The translations under genes and the position numbers were made by a program. Shown here one piece after another: positions 24,440 to 37,045 of a stretch of DNA of 64,000 nt. The notes under the pieces were generated by a model, which was not told the DNA's origin, searched no databases, and worked only from the letters and a program-made list of their open reading frames with translations. Origin of the DNA: Hermatobates lingyangjiaoensis (taxonomy: Eukaryota > Arthropoda > Insecta > Hemiptera > Hermatobatidae); the NCBI GenBank assembly GCA_026182355.1, contig JAPFBL010000367.1, positions 405,039 through 469,038 of the forward strand, in the 5' to 3' direction. Each line of letters starts with the position of its first letter. Position 1 is the first letter of the stretch.

Positions 24440-24905
24440 TTGACATCATACAAAGAACTCAAACTCTGTTTCTAGAAAAGGTAGAATCTCTTAATCACAT
24501 TATATCTGTATTCGAAGCAATCATCTCAGAATGGACAAAGATTTCTATCAAATCTTATCTAAAGCTATAGAAGTGAGGAATACTTATCTATTTACATTAA
24601 TAAACATAAAATCTGAAGTTAAATTGAGTTACAACAATGACATGACAGCAGTATGTCATATGCTATTACAACAGTATGACTGCAGAGCCTACGAGTCCGT
24701 CAGTTTTAAGGCCCTCAGTTTAACAATTGTTATCAGATGTCATGTTCACGATTCTTATAACTAATAAAGGATTACAGTTAAATTTAAACAAATGACACAT
24801 ACTGATTAAATGTAAAGAGCACAAAACATCAGTTGGTGGTTAACGAGTTTCTTATTATGTTTACTTATAGTAAAGTTGAGTGTACGACACTCCAGATTTT
24901 TAATT
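24440..24905 (+). repeat. interspersed repeat H, copy 2
   Basis: Matches 7625-8135 through GCTATAGAAGTGAGGAATAC, GTATGACTGCAGAGCCTACG and TTACTTATAGTAAAGTTGAG. The terminal TTACTTATAGTAA hairpin recalls the end of repeat G, and a small palindrome (CTGGAGTGTCGTACACTC read on the minus strand) follows it. The 77-codon frame 24531-24764 lies inside it and has no recognised domain. Confidence 0.6.
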
Positions 24906-25579
24906 TGGTAATCTTTTTTTTTTTGCATTAGATGTTTGTTATAAAGTCATTTGTAATTTCCATAACCAAATCATTCAAGAGAACATATATCAGTTCTTAA
25001 GTTTCAATTCTTTTAATTTGATGATTTTTTTTACAATAAAAGCTAATTCTTCTTTATTTTTTATTTGTTTGTTATCAAATGAAAATTAATGATTCATTGT
25101 ATGCTTAATTATACGCTTAATATAATTATCTGAGAGTGTTGAATATGATAACTAGTAAACTACGAAACATATCTAGTAATCATAGATAGTTCCTTTTGGT
25201 ATACTAATAAAAAAACAACAAATATTTGAGCCGCTCAAAGAGTTCAAATAATGCTGTTTCAGATAGTAAGGTGATATATCCCCTAGTAAATTATAATTTA
25301 CAGGATTTAAGAATATTTTAGAACCTTAAGAAAAAATTGATAGATTCCGTTTTGACTTCACTCTGACATTTGATGGTAGAGCTTTCCTGCAGCAGATGGG
25401 CAAATCTTGTACAGGCTATAATGAAGACAATAATATGTGTATTTTGTTAAATAATATAATATTAAAAAACCAATTGCTTCGTTATAACTCAAAAATTCCG
25501 ACATTTAGCTGTACTGGTTAAATATACCTACTTTAATTCTAATGTAGTGCAATCAGTTATTATGTGGTATTTACTCATT

Positions 25580-25744
25580 GTAGGGTAAAAATCTAATGAA
25601 ATGGTCTCCACATATAGATAACTCTCTGGTGTCATTGTATTTTTTAGTTAATGCCTGAGGAAGAACACTACGTGTTCGAAACGCGTTGTTTATATCATTA
25701 AAATTTTTATATGTGGAGACCATTTCATTAGGTTTTTACCCTAC
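25580..25744 (+). mobile_element. PLE-type foldback with hammerhead-like core in its loop
   Basis: Arms 25580-25616 and 25708-25744 are 37 nt each with one mismatch (GTAGGGTAAAAATCTAATG...). The 91-nt loop carries CTGAGGA at 25655-25661, one A, a perfect 6-bp stem GAACAC/GTGTTC around TAC, then GAAAC at 25678. The segment CGAAACGCGTTG is typical of PLE termini. There is no TA tract here, unlike the other foldbacks. Confidence 0.7.
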
Positions 25745-26342
25745 AATACCTACTTTAAATAAACATGTCTGAACGAAGAATAACCAAAGTAGATTAACCC
25801 CGCTTGTTCATTGTAGTGTGGGCTGATGAAAAGTGTCTATTCGTAGTTTAATTGCCTGGCCATTTACATCTTAGAATAACTTCTTTCGTTGGCCATTAAT
25901 TAAACTTATTTAATTATTTTGTTAATTTAAGATCAATCATCCTGCATACCAATGTTCTCACTAACCATGTTAATATTCATGTTGTTTCTTCACATTTGTC
26001 TATCTTCATACCAAAGTAGGTCTATATATGTCGTAATTAACACTAAAAACATAATAAGAAGACCAACAATCAACTTGTAATTATGAATTAGTTTGATACG
26101 CGCCCTTTTCAGTAGGAGAAAGAATAGACAAGGTTGAACACGAGATGATGATTTCAAATATTTTAAGATTTCAAAAATAGTATTTGAGATTAGAGCAAAG
26201 GATCTTATGTTCTCTTCGCTGATTCATCATTTCATTTTTTATTTCTTTTGAAAGTAGATATTTTGGCAAAATAATTGGTTGAATTAATGCATATAAGAGT
26301 GTCAAGTTTTGATTAGTTGTCCGTTTAGGCTATGATGTCTTA

Positions 26343-26861
26343 TTGAGGGTGTGTATAAAGAGAATTGGATGCCTCCTCATTGAGCAGGCTGGGGGCACAG
26401 AAAGTTTAGTTTTAATGTTCGTCCAAGAACCATACACTGTAAATGGTAAAATTACTGGCTTTAATTCTAATTATAAAATATATAATAAAGGAGAAGGAAG
26501 GAAGAGGGCAGCCATTGTGGTCACAAATCCTAATTTGGACGTAATTCTTATCTCACAACTATCAAATACGGATTGCGTTTTGGTTGAAATTATGTATGGG
26601 CAAATACTTCATTTCTGGGCAGCAAGCATCTACTTGCCATACGATGGCCCAATAAATGATGACATACTGAAAATAAGTAACTTGATAAAAAATTCATCAG
26701 GTAGATTAATTCTTGGAATGGATAGCAACTGCAGATCTACTAGTTGGTTTGATGTGGTCACAAACGACAGGGGTGAAGTGATGGAGGACTATCTGGCATC
26801 CGGACCAATGTATACACATTGGCGTGTGCAAGGTTTTGATACACTTTGGCGTATTGGTTGA
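26343..26861 (+). pseudogene. R1-like non-LTR retrotransposon, endonuclease fragment
   Basis: 172-codon frame. From about residue 27 it reads FVQEPYTVNGKITGF, then RAAIVVTNPNLDVILISQLS, then AASIYLPYDGPINDDILKI, then LILGMDSNCRSTSWFD and NDRGEVMEDYL. These are the ordered motifs of the apurinic-type endonuclease domain of R1-clade LINEs: the QEPY glutamate, the Y/LPYD segment and the GDSN-type segment (here GMDSN). Only about the N-terminal half of the domain and no reverse transcriptase is present, so it is a truncated insertion. The 5' end of the frame may be non-element sequence. A segment at 26369-26419 is repeated with about 80 percent similarity at 26912-26959, just beyond the fragment. 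Confidence 0.85.
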
Positions 26862-27477
26862 AGAGGTAGTAATAAAGTAATGCATGATTGAGCAGTGACA
26901 CCTCTGACAATGCGTCTTCATTGAGGAGGCTGAAGACACGTTAAGTTTGGTTTGTTCTGCCGCTCCAGGCTGGGCGAGTTGTAATGAAGCAGTGAATGGA
27001 CGAGCTGAATCACAGACCGCCCCTACAATTGATTACCTCTAGCACTCTGTTTCTACAATCAACAGGTCGGCTCTTTGTTTCCAGCCCAGTTAACCCCTGA
27101 CCACAACTCTCGCACCAGTCCATGTATTTTTCAGCAAAGCCTCGTCAAATCAATGCTTCGGATCAATAATAATGAGGTCAACTAAAACAAAGTGCGTACT
27201 TCATTTAGTCTGCTGTACACTATAACTCATTAATACCTAAAAACTTTTAAATAATTAAATTATTTTTTAATACTTCTTTCTGAGTCATATAAGAGACATT
27301 TATTCGTCTTTTCTGCTCAAGCAAGCCAACTTAACCTTAAGACAAAAAAAAAAAATTTATCGAAATAAACATATTTTTATTTCGTTAGAATATTCTGTCC
27401 TTTTTTTCATTACAACTCCCTTAATCATGTAAATGTCTAGAGTGCTTCTATTTTCTTATTTCAACTAATTCAAAAAA

Positions 27478-27510
27478 GTTTTCCATAAAACCGAAACGTT
27501 GGCTAATTGA
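27478..27510 (+). mobile_element. PLE terminus remnant
   Basis: A short stem GTTTT/AAAAC around CCATA, then CGAAACGTTGGC. This is the sequence style of PLE ends in this window, without a recognisable CTGANGA box. The surrounding sequence is AT-rich and otherwise unassignable. Confidence 0.35.
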
Positions 27511-27949
27511 GTTTCATTTTAACTTGGAAAAAAAAACAATACTTAACTTATTTTAGTTATATATGTATATACAATAATTTTTACAAAACAAATACAAAAC
27601 TCAATGAATAAAGAAAGCGTAAAAATTAAACGAAAAAGGTAAAGGCATTATGAAGGCTGGACAGTGCTAAAGAATATTTGAAAAGACTTGGTGGGAGGGG
27701 AGAGAATTTTTTTTAGAATTCACGGCGACTTCTTTGAAAACAGAAGTAGAGTACACCTATTTTTGTAGATCAAAAGATTCTGTTTCAATACATTGGCAAG
27801 TGAATTACTTTTATTTTTAAAAAAAAAATAATTTACTTAGAGTTTTTATAAAAAAGACTTTTATTTACTATTTACCAAAAATAACGAATCTAGCAAAAAA
27901 ATTATATTTTTTTAAATAAAAGTGAAATATTTATGGCAAATAATCAATA

Positions 27950-28410
27950 AGTAAAAAAATCTGCGGTTGACTACACTCAACTTAGCTATAAGTAAACAAT
28001 ATCATACTCGTTAACAACTAACTGACGCTTTGTGTAATTTATAATGTAGCCATGCTTACATTTTAATCAGTATGTATCATTTGTTTACATGTGGACATGA
28101 TTATTTTATTGGTTATAAGAAACGTGAAATATCTATCTTTTCTGATATTTTATTAAAATTATTGAAGGTGAGCCTGAATTGCAAAGGACTCTGTACGATC
28201 AGTGGTGACATCTGCCCAATTGTACATCCCATTGTTTGTAACTAAATCCACTTCAGAATTTAAATTAGTTAATAAGCTTTGCAATGTGCATAGAGAATTA
28301 TTTCTCATTTATATAGTTTTAGGTATTAGTTTCTTTATCCATTCTAAAGTGATTGGCTTGAATACAGATATACTATGATCAAAACGTTTCTACCTCATCT
28401 ATACAGGGAC
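27950..28410 (-). repeat. interspersed repeat H, copy 3
   Basis: On the minus strand it ends TTACTTATAGCTAAGTTGAG (near 27985), the same terminus as copies 1 and 2, preceded by the GTTAACGAGT-like segment and CAAATGATACATACTGATTA. Confidence 0.5.
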
Positions 28411-30683
28411 TCTGCATTTTTCACAAGTTGTCAAATACAGCCTCAGTTCATAGTAGTTAACTAAAAAACTTTCTAAACACTTGTTATGCATATATTTTTA
28501 AATTTTCTTTTTTAAAGGAGAGGGCAGAGACTAATTTGTTAAATGACTTTCTTTCCGTTAGACTGACTTGGTTTAAATCATTCATCAAAAATTGACAATA
28601 TCATTAAAAAACAAGGATTCTATGTGTTGATGATGTGTCCTTTTCAATTTAAATGCGTTGGCAACCAAGATAGAAAGTTTCTTATAGTTTGTGCAAAGAG
28701 AGTAAGACTGGGAAACATTAGCAAGAACATCCAGCTAGACTTAGGTACTACACTAGTGCTACATTAGTGTGTGAGCAAATGTATTCAGATAGACAGGAGT
28801 TTACATTATAGCAAGATGTCTGGTTTCAAAACAATAATACAATGGTTTACATCTTGCAATGACACAGTGAAGAGTGGCACTATGCCAGTGGGTCAGTGAT
28901 AAATGTGGGTCTGCTTACGCTCCTCAATTCATTGTAAAGAATATATTTTTAAAAGCACCATTGTAGCTCCCTTTGGCTAAGTGGTTGTCTCTCCGTCAAT
29001 ATTAAATTAAAACACTCAAAATAGCAATATTTGAAATTTTTCCATAACAGTAGAGTTTTCTACAAAAGTCTACATTTATTTGATACGTACAATAAATACA
29101 AAAAGTAAAACATGATATTTCATTGATGCGATGAAAACATGTTTATTCAGTTTTTTGAAAACAAAAGTAATATATCTAAAAAAATAATTATACAGTTAGT
29201 CAAATGATGTTTTAAATATTTTTTTGGGTATGCTTTAAAAACAGTATTGTATATTATTAATATCGTAAATACAATCAAAGTTAATAAAATAATACTGAAT
29301 GAGTTCCTAGATGGCTATACTGTTTAAAAGGACATTTGTACTTTGTGTCATTAAGAACCATGTCATGGTAAATTCCATTTATTTATTTTATAAAAATATT
29401 TATTTGCTTTATTATATTTTATTTTATTGCATCACATAGTTATTGGGTAAATAGTAAATTCGGTATTTGAAGAACAGTCAACAGTTGAAGTGAACATTGA
29501 ATTTATGAACCAAGTGTTAGAAGTTGTAAAGCATGGTATTAAATAAGAAAAACTACTCAGAAAGTTTGCTATTTGATTGTCTTAATATCACAATAGAACA
29601 AGATGATTTGCTCAAATTTCATGATTTGCTAAGTTTTCCGTAAGTAAGAATCGTTTTCTAAGTCTAAAAGGAGCAGAAGGATGTTTCTATTTGCCAGTGT
29701 TGTTTAACTTTTTTTTAATATTCTCTCGACTTCATGAACCTGTGACATGTACAGAGTTAGTGAATATCACCTAGAGAATGTCATTCATACGAAATCTTCA
29801 TTTATTAACAATGGCTTAGGAGGTTTAAAGTAGCAGGAAAGGTTCATTGTCGAGTAGAATAAACAGGGAGAATGGTCAAGATGGATACCTGTTGTGTTGT
29901 TCCTATGCCCCATTCTCTCCACCTTAAGTTAGTCACTATTCTCTTTGAGGCTTTATCAAACTTTCATTTTTGTCTCTCAGAAAGACTTGGTTATCAGTAA
30001 ATATTTTCTATCTTTCGCATTTCTTTTCTCTCAAATTCTGTTTCCCTATATTATTCTTTCTCGAACACAAAAAACAACTACATTAATAGGAATCTTTATT
30101 TCTGTTATTAAAACTCCAATCATTACTACAGTTTGCTGTCCTATAAGTAAATTTGTAGATAATAAAAACATCAAGAAGAAGAGATTTATGAGTCAAGAAA
30201 TCCCCAGTGTTATGTGTGAGAGTAAGATTGTTTAAAAGTTTATGAAAATGACCATGTTATAATAAGTTTGGTGAGAGTGGACCACTTATTAACAAGATGT
30301 GTAATCCAATAATTTGTGCTAGGCACACGATACTTAGCAAATCAATGTCAACGGTTTTCATGTAAGACAGACGAGCGATATTTGTGCTTCGTTTTGAAAT
30401 ACTGAAAAGTGTTTTTGTGATACAACAATAGCTTATAAGATATATTTTTTCCCACTTTAGTATAGTTTTTAGTATTTCTTTCCACTTTGTATAAAATACA
30501 TAAAACAGTAAGAATATATATGATTTCTTACTGTACTATGATTCAATTGTAAGAAATATATTGTAGAAGACCCTTAATATTGTGATAAATAGATGATGGC
30601 AATAAGTAGACTTGTGAGCGTGTATTGTGATTTTATCAACTAAAGCAACAGAATTAGAAAAAGCAAGGAACTTGGGAGGTTAC

Positions 30684-30754
30684 CTCAAAACTAATCTTCC
30701 CAGATTGGTTGTGCTTCATTGTATTGAAAACGTAGTGCGCATACTGGCTTGCAT
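30684..30754 (-). CDS. KCNIP-like: KChIP-like calcium sensor, exon with EF-hand 2
   Basis: 71-nt exon: two bases completing Asp, then 23 codons ASQYAHYVFNTMKHNQSGKI plus SFE. Acceptor CAG at 30755-30757 follows a T-rich tract; the donor is GTAACC at 30678-30683. It carries the second EF-hand loop (KHNQSGKISFED with the next exon). Loop position 1, normally Asp, is Lys here, so calcium binding by this hand is probably weak (inference). The exon lies between introns of 25.8 kb and 20.4 kb. Phase and length match the vertebrate KCNIP exon encoding TYAHFLFNAFD-type sequence. Confidence 0.93.
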
Positions 30755-31474
30755 CTGAGAAAAAACACATAAACGATTTAGTAATTATGAATATGTAGTT
30801 TTATTATAACAATTGATTGTACCAATGTCGTGAAATTTAGATAATTGAAATCAAAATTAGGATCAAATCCTTTATCACAGACATAGCTAATTAGCTAATA
30901 CATATATTTGACTTATCCTATACACGCTGCTAATTACATAGCACCTTTCGTGCTAACGAAAGGGCTTTGGAGAGGTCATTCAATTCACTCAATATTTATT
31001 ACAAATTAACATTTAGAACAATATGAATTGAAGAACGTAGTTTTATTATGGATCACAGAAGTGTATAGAAAAGTCTATATGTAAGGGAAGGTTGTTCGCT
31101 CCAAGTGTTCCCTAAGTCCATGCTACTGTGTCCGAGCTGCCGACCATCAAAAGATGATCAGTCAAACCAAAGATAACTAAAGGAAAAACAATCAATGAAT
31201 GACAATCAAAACTAATTGTAACAATCAACGATGAATTACAGATACCTTACAGAAATTTCAATAATTATTACAGATGCTTTTTTTTTATGAATGATTATAA
31301 ATTTATAATTGCGCATAACCAATTAGAGTTATGCAAGCAGTTATTTTGTTGTATTTACTCATGATAATGTGGAAAATATATTGTGGTATTGTGTGGTATT
31401 TCTTTACTATCATTTGCATAACCAGTTAGTTTAAACATATTATTCTTCATATTTAAACGTTTCTTTAAGATGAC

Positions 31475-31622
31475 AAACTATGTATAAAAGAAATAAATAG
31501 GTATGAAACTAAGCATTAAACTATGTATGAAAGAAATAAATAGGTATGGAACTAAGCATTAAACTATATATGAAAGAAATAAATAGGTATGAAACTAAGC
31601 ATTTAACTATGTATGAAAGAAA
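31475..31622 (+). repeat. tandem repeat, 43-bp unit, about 3.4 copies
   Basis: Units start at 31475, 31518, 31561 and 31604 with AAACTATGTATGAAAGAAAT...ACTAAGCATT; copies differ at only a few bases, so the amplification is fairly recent. Non-coding. Confidence 0.9.
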
Positions 31623-31787
31623 ATAGAGAATGATATGTGAATAGAGAAAAAAACTAAGCAAACGGAGGCAGTGAGATACGCATCCGATGATGCCTAAAAA
31701 CAGTCACAGATTGTATGTTATGGCATAATACTTTTTTGAAAAGACGCTTCCTGAATAATTTATTAGATTTATTCAACAGGGAAACAA

Positions 31788-32111
31788 GGGGGCAAGGCTA
31801 GCTCAGTGGTCACGTGCTCGCCTCTGAACTGATAGGACCGGGGTTCGATCCTCATCTGGCCCTCGATTTATTCACGCGGTAGGTGAATAAATCTGAGCTC
31901 GTCGTCCCTCGGAGAAGGACGTTAAACCGTCGGTACCGAGCCTGTACGATGTCAGGTACTCGTTAAAGATCCCTGCTCTAAATACATTTGAGTTAGGCAA
32001 AATTTAGTACTCCCACTGTAGAATCAATCTTCATTGTGTGGTATCACAAAGGGCCAATGCTTCGGCCTTACGTGTGTTCCCTTGTGGAACTGCCACTGCA
32101 AACTAACTAAC
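31788..32111 (+). mobile_element. complete tRNA-derived SINE with 19-bp target duplication
   Basis: The head has an A-box region GGCTAGCTCAGTGG (from 31796) and B box GGTTCGATCCT at 31842-31852. The central domain is GGACGTTAAACCGTCGG...CTCGTTAAAGATCCC. The 3' part ends in the tetranucleotide tail AACTAACTAAC. Flanks TTATTCAACAGGGAAACAA (31769-31787) and TTATTCAAGAGGGAAACAA (32112-32130) are a 19-bp target-site duplication with one mismatch, so both ends are defined. This is the younger of two copies (other at 9132). The central domain resembles the conserved domains of the broadly distributed SINE superfamilies (inference); its LINE partner is unknown. Confidence 0.93.
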
Positions 32112-35034
32112 TTATTCAAGAGGGAAACAACTGATAAAATGATAAAAATATTGGAAAAATAAGGTAGCATTACTATTATAAAGGCGGATAGATAATAAAC
32201 AACTTGCTACGGTTTTCTCGCCCTTAGAAAACCTCTCTATACCATTCCAAAATTTTCGTTATATGGTATCATTATTGACAAAAAATTTTCGATGGCTTAA
32301 TGTAAATATTTTTTTCTTATACACTAGGACTGAGTGCTCTAGATTTGAATATCTACAATTGAAAAACATCGATTAAATTTAAAAAGAATTGTCAACAAAC
32401 TTGTTGGCTCAGTTACCCAATATCAGGCAATACTACAGCTGTATCGAAGGAGAAAATAAAATTAAGAAAGCAAGTTTAAAAACTGTTCAGTAAAAAGACT
32501 TTCGAATTAACATTAAGGTTCTTAAATGTTATATTATTAAAAACTCGAACGTATTAACATTATTTTAATAATTTTCTATATAAAATGACCCGTTAGTTGT
32601 TTAGGTGTTTTGAAAAGTATTATTATTATAGTTATTGAAAAGAGAGAATGCAATTTGTCACGTTACTTGAACTTTTCTTAATTTCTATCTCTGCATTTTT
32701 AATAATGTGGGTAGGACCTGGATGAGTAATCTATATATATATGAAATATTACCTCTGCATGTATCTTTTTCATACCCGTTAACGTTTCATGTAAAGACAA
32801 ACTTGCCGGTCAAAACTATATATTTCCCAAAAGCAGCTCAAACACATTTTTTTTCTATTTACTGGTAGGTTGGACATGCTACTGCCGATAGCTCTCGTAT
32901 TCAAGTCTACTAAACTTCATATTTGTAATAACCGATTATAAATCCGATTATTGAGATTCCTAAAAGCCGGAAATCTTCTGACTTGTAGTGAACAATCTAT
33001 TAAGAAAAAAATCTGTGTATGTATTTGTATGCATTAGATGGGTTTACAGGATCATTGGTTTGGTGAGCACTAGTTTAAATATATTTTGCAATGAATATGT
33101 CTTGAGGAAGTACTAGCGTGACTTTCTTTTTGACTCAAAACAGTTTATACAATCCTGATATTTAGACTATTATGGAAGTTGTAGAAGAATCACCTAGTTA
33201 TTTTATTATTACAACGCCCTATCCAATAGTTTTAATTCAAACTAAAATTAAACACATTAAAATAAATCAAAAAAATTAAATAAATTAGAAATATTAAAAA
33301 TAAAACTATTAAATCTAGGATCTATTTCTCAGATATGAGTGATGAATGCACTTTTATGATGGTATGACTACTAATGTCTCCCTTCTTCAGAAGGAAGCAT
33401 CAGAATCAATTTCCTAGCAGCACCTTTGTTTTGTTGACATTCTCAAGACGGTGTGACAACTCTGACCCAATCAGAAACATTATCTTTGTCGGTTTAGGTT
33501 CCTAAATTAACTTGTCGAAAGTTAATTTGCTCAAGCTGCAGAACTAATTGACAAGCACTGCCCAGTGACAAGTGTCGTGCAATGCTTAATCAGAACCTTT
33601 CAAGCTGTCAATAAGGAAGAGACAGGAGGTCAGATATCAGTAGAAGACGAGTTTTGTCATCATTTGTAGAAAGACGTAAACCATTCATAACTGCGTCTGA
33701 GTCCACTTCAGATATTCAAAACCTTTCAGTATATTTTAAAAGAATTACACTTCAACCGATGCTTATTATATAAACCAAATTTAAAATGCACCTTAAAAGT
33801 CTCGATCATGAAATAAAATTTTCATTAAAGTTGACTCTTCAATCTAAAACGTTGAGCTTTATTTCAATTCATTGAAATAAATAAATCATAAATCATAAAT
33901 TGAAATAAAATAGATAATTAAAGTAGATAATAAATGACTCTTCAATTCATATTTCAGTAGAAATAATATATAACAAAATGTTCGTAGATTCTAACAAAAA
34001 TAATTGTATAAATGAAATATATAGAAGCTATAATCTATTTTTTGAACAGAATTAAGAGTTAAATGAATTTTACACATGATCATAAAAATAAAGATACACA
34101 AAGAAGCGAAAATTTCTATGATTTCAATACTTCACTGCTTTCAGCTATATGATTGGTAACAAAGAAATTTTTCAACCGTATGAAATAAAACTCGATAGTA
34201 AAATTATATAAAACAGCAGTAATATTTCTTCAGCATTTTTTTCCTTGTTTCTCTACTTTTAAGAACAAATGATTATGTAAAAAAAATTTGGAGATTTTTT
34301 TACTACTTATCATAAGTAGATATCTTATTGAACTATAATAAATAAAATTAAACGTCTATGTTGATTATATGTTTAATAAAACCCTAAGAAATAAGGTAAT
34401 AAACCTCATGAACAGACAATTAAGTGAGTTAATTATTTCTAACGTTTCAATCTCTTTCTCAGCTACAACAAAAATATGATCTTGCACCACAATCAGACAA
34501 AATTATTACAGATAAGCTGTAATAGTATGTTCAGGTATTTTAATTGCAACTCAGTATTCTAAATTTATATAACTTTATTAAAAAACTAAATAAATAAGAA
34601 ATTTTAGATTATGATATGGTTAAAACCGTAGTTTATTCAGTTATTTTTTAAAAAAAACACTATAGAGCACACCTTCCGTTAGGGGGTATATTATGTCCGA
34701 TTTCATTATGATCCACGGAATAGTAGGTCTCATTGTCATGTTCACAATCTATAAGATTTAATTTAAATTTTAAATCTTAGCATCTTTATGTAACTCTGAC
34801 CCTTTTTTTCATAAAGATGATATTAATTTTTTTACTTCATGCTATTATTAGTTCTAAATTAATTTCATATTTCCTTCTTCTACTGTCATTATTTCAGGTA
34901 AAAAAAATGAGTCCCACAAAAATGAGCTGTTGCATGATACAATCTTGTCGAAAACTAAACAGAACATCTTCGAGTTTTGGGTATCTACAAAGATATTATA
35001 AAAAAGTATAACCTTCAGCGTTTCCACACTCTTA

Positions 35035-35230
35035 CTTACCTACCCACAGAGACATCATCGAAAAGTGTGACTTGCAACGTGTCACACTTTCATTTAGCCA
35101 CATCATCAAAAAGTGTGACTTTGCGCGAGTCAACACCTCACATATCGAGACACACATTTACAGTGTGACTTACAGTTGTCTGCACATGAATAAAAACTCT
35201 CAGAGACATCGTCAAAAACACTTCAATATG
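35035..35230 (+). repeat. short irregular tandem repeat
   Basis: The unit GACATCATCGAAAAGTGTGACTT-type (near 35050) recurs in diverged form near 35100 (CACATCATCAAAAAGTGTGA) and 35210 (GACATCGTCAAAAACAC). It covers the 3' part of a weak open frame (34977-35168). Confidence 0.5.
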
Positions 35231-36757
35231 GACTAAGGGGACTACAGAAACTGTAATTCTATTAAATTATCATGCAGTGTTTTCCTAAGTATCACATCTT
35301 ATAATAATTTATGTAACAGAAAAGATATTAGATATGTATTCAAGGAATACCTTGATTCAAATTTTTACTAATTACATAATTATATCGTTGTTAAATTGAC
35401 GCTAATGAGATTATTATAAATATACTTCTTGTAATTTAATATAAGAAACAATTACTAATTTATACTGTTTCTGAAGAATGTAGAATTTATAAAATATGAG
35501 TTTCAGAGTTATTGATCTCAGTGAAATATAAAATACTATATTCTGTGGAAATAAAGGTAGGTGTACGTGACCTCACCTAGGAAAGTCATAACGGTGGAAA
35601 GAGAGAAAGCTTTAATGAAACCACCGTCATCAGCCTGACTCTGACTGACGATAGGGCGAATGCGTCGCTATCATTCGTAGTATGGTAACTACATGTGCCT
35701 GACTATCTCTATCAGTCGCACGTACCGCACACAAAAACACACATTCACTCATACACCTCACATTCACACAACTCACGACAAAAACATATAAGCATTCATA
35801 TAATTCTATAGTTTCAGATAGTAGTCTTTCGAATGAGTAAATTGAAAAAACCAAACACAATGGCAGTTAACAACCTTCTCTTTGACTATCAAATCAACCT
35901 GTATCCTCAGATAATAAGTCATTACTTAAAAATAAGTATAATAGTAGAGAAACTGATGCCCTCACGGGTTAAAACGTCAGCCCTTATGGTCTTTTTGTTG
36001 AAGTATAATAGTAAGCCGAGTTTTGTTTAATAAGTTATGTAGTTTTACATGACTAAGATAATAAAAGTAATACGAATAAATTTATTAAGTATTTGCATTA
36101 TTTTATAAACTCAAAAGTATTGGAAAAATTGTACCTGAAGATGTTATAATAATATTTTTATCATCTAGCCTCCCAGGTGGCATTAGACTATTGATCTCTA
36201 CACCACTAGAAAATGAATTGAGCCTTGACTGTGTCATAAATAAATAACTGAAAACTGCTGAGCAAACACTCCAGAGTTTAAAATTAATTAAAAATAAAAT
36301 TAAACAGGAAATACATTTTTTCTCAAAAATGTAATTCAGAAATATCAAACGATACTGCTGCCATGAGAATGACGTGAATGTAAGGAATACATGATACAAA
36401 ACATTTCTGGATTACATCCCTGGAAAAGTTACTCTATATTCTGGGGAAAGAAATGCTACTGACGATATCTTAACGACAATGGAGGGCATTTTTTATTGAA
36501 AAATAGAAGACTGAATGTAAAATGGTGTAATGAATTTCCTCCAGGTTTTATTTAATATATTTTTGTTGTGATATTCATTCAGAAAATTATAGTAATAGAA
36601 AATTAAACTTACTTAAATAAAGTATCCTTAAAACTAGTAATTTGTATTATATTTTTCAGATTTAACACTTAATTTTTATTCTATCTATAATAATACTAAT
36701 AAGAGAATATAATATTATATACAATATTATAATATACATATATTGTAATACTATAAA

Positions 36758-36761
<4 letters not shown>

Positions 36762-36805
<44 letters not shown>

Positions 36806-37045
36806 TTCACAAACGAAGAAAAGCAACACACAGAGAAAGAGACACACTTACGAACTCAAATTTTCGGATGATCCGTCTTCAGGAGAAAAGAGAGAATGGG
36901 CGACCAAGCACGCCGGAAACACAACGGCAGGAAACCCAGGTCTCTTTCTCTGTGTGTTGCTTTTCTTCGTTTGTGAACTGATTTGCGTCCAGTTTGGATC
37001 GTTTTTTCGAATTTTAAGTGGATATATATATATATATATATATTA
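36762..37045. mobile_element. foldback of PLE family A between two (TA)n tracts
   Basis: Left arm 36801-36842 (ATCAGTTCACAAACGAAGAA...) and right arm 36941-36982 are exact reverse complements over 42 nt. The 98-nt loop carries the hammerhead-like core at 36862-36882 (-): CTGAAGA, C, stem GGAT/ATCC around C, GAAA. The left arm stops at the TA tract (36762-36802). The right side continues into further family A sequence (TTTGCGTCCAGTTTGGATCG) before the second TA tract at 37022-37043. Confidence 0.8.

Larger units (their letters stand above)
10316..30683 (-). other. large intron of the KChIP-like gene (20,368 nt)
   Basis: Lies between the EF-hand 2 and EF-hand 3 exons. It is packed with mobile-element debris annotated separately. 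I see nothing recognisable in about 10740-11250, 11360-12260, 16140-17320, 18400-19550, 22150-23150, 23430-24430, 24920-25570, 25760-26340, 27150-27470 and 28420-30680. These are AT-rich with only short chance open frames (for example 29945-30235 +, 96 codons, no domain recognised). Confidence 0.85.

Noticed and set aside
31475..31622. CRISPR-like array
   Set aside because: The 43-bp units are contiguous without spacers, in a eukaryotic intron; a simple tandem repeat.
31796..31870. tRNA gene
   Set aside because: A and B boxes are those of a SINE head: it is followed by a SINE body and tail, and flanked by a target duplication.
33520..33665. Protein-like stretch (AAELIDKHCPVTSVVQCLIR and following)
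   Set aside because: Short, no start or splice context, no recognised family, and the frame closes quickly; could not be separated from chance.
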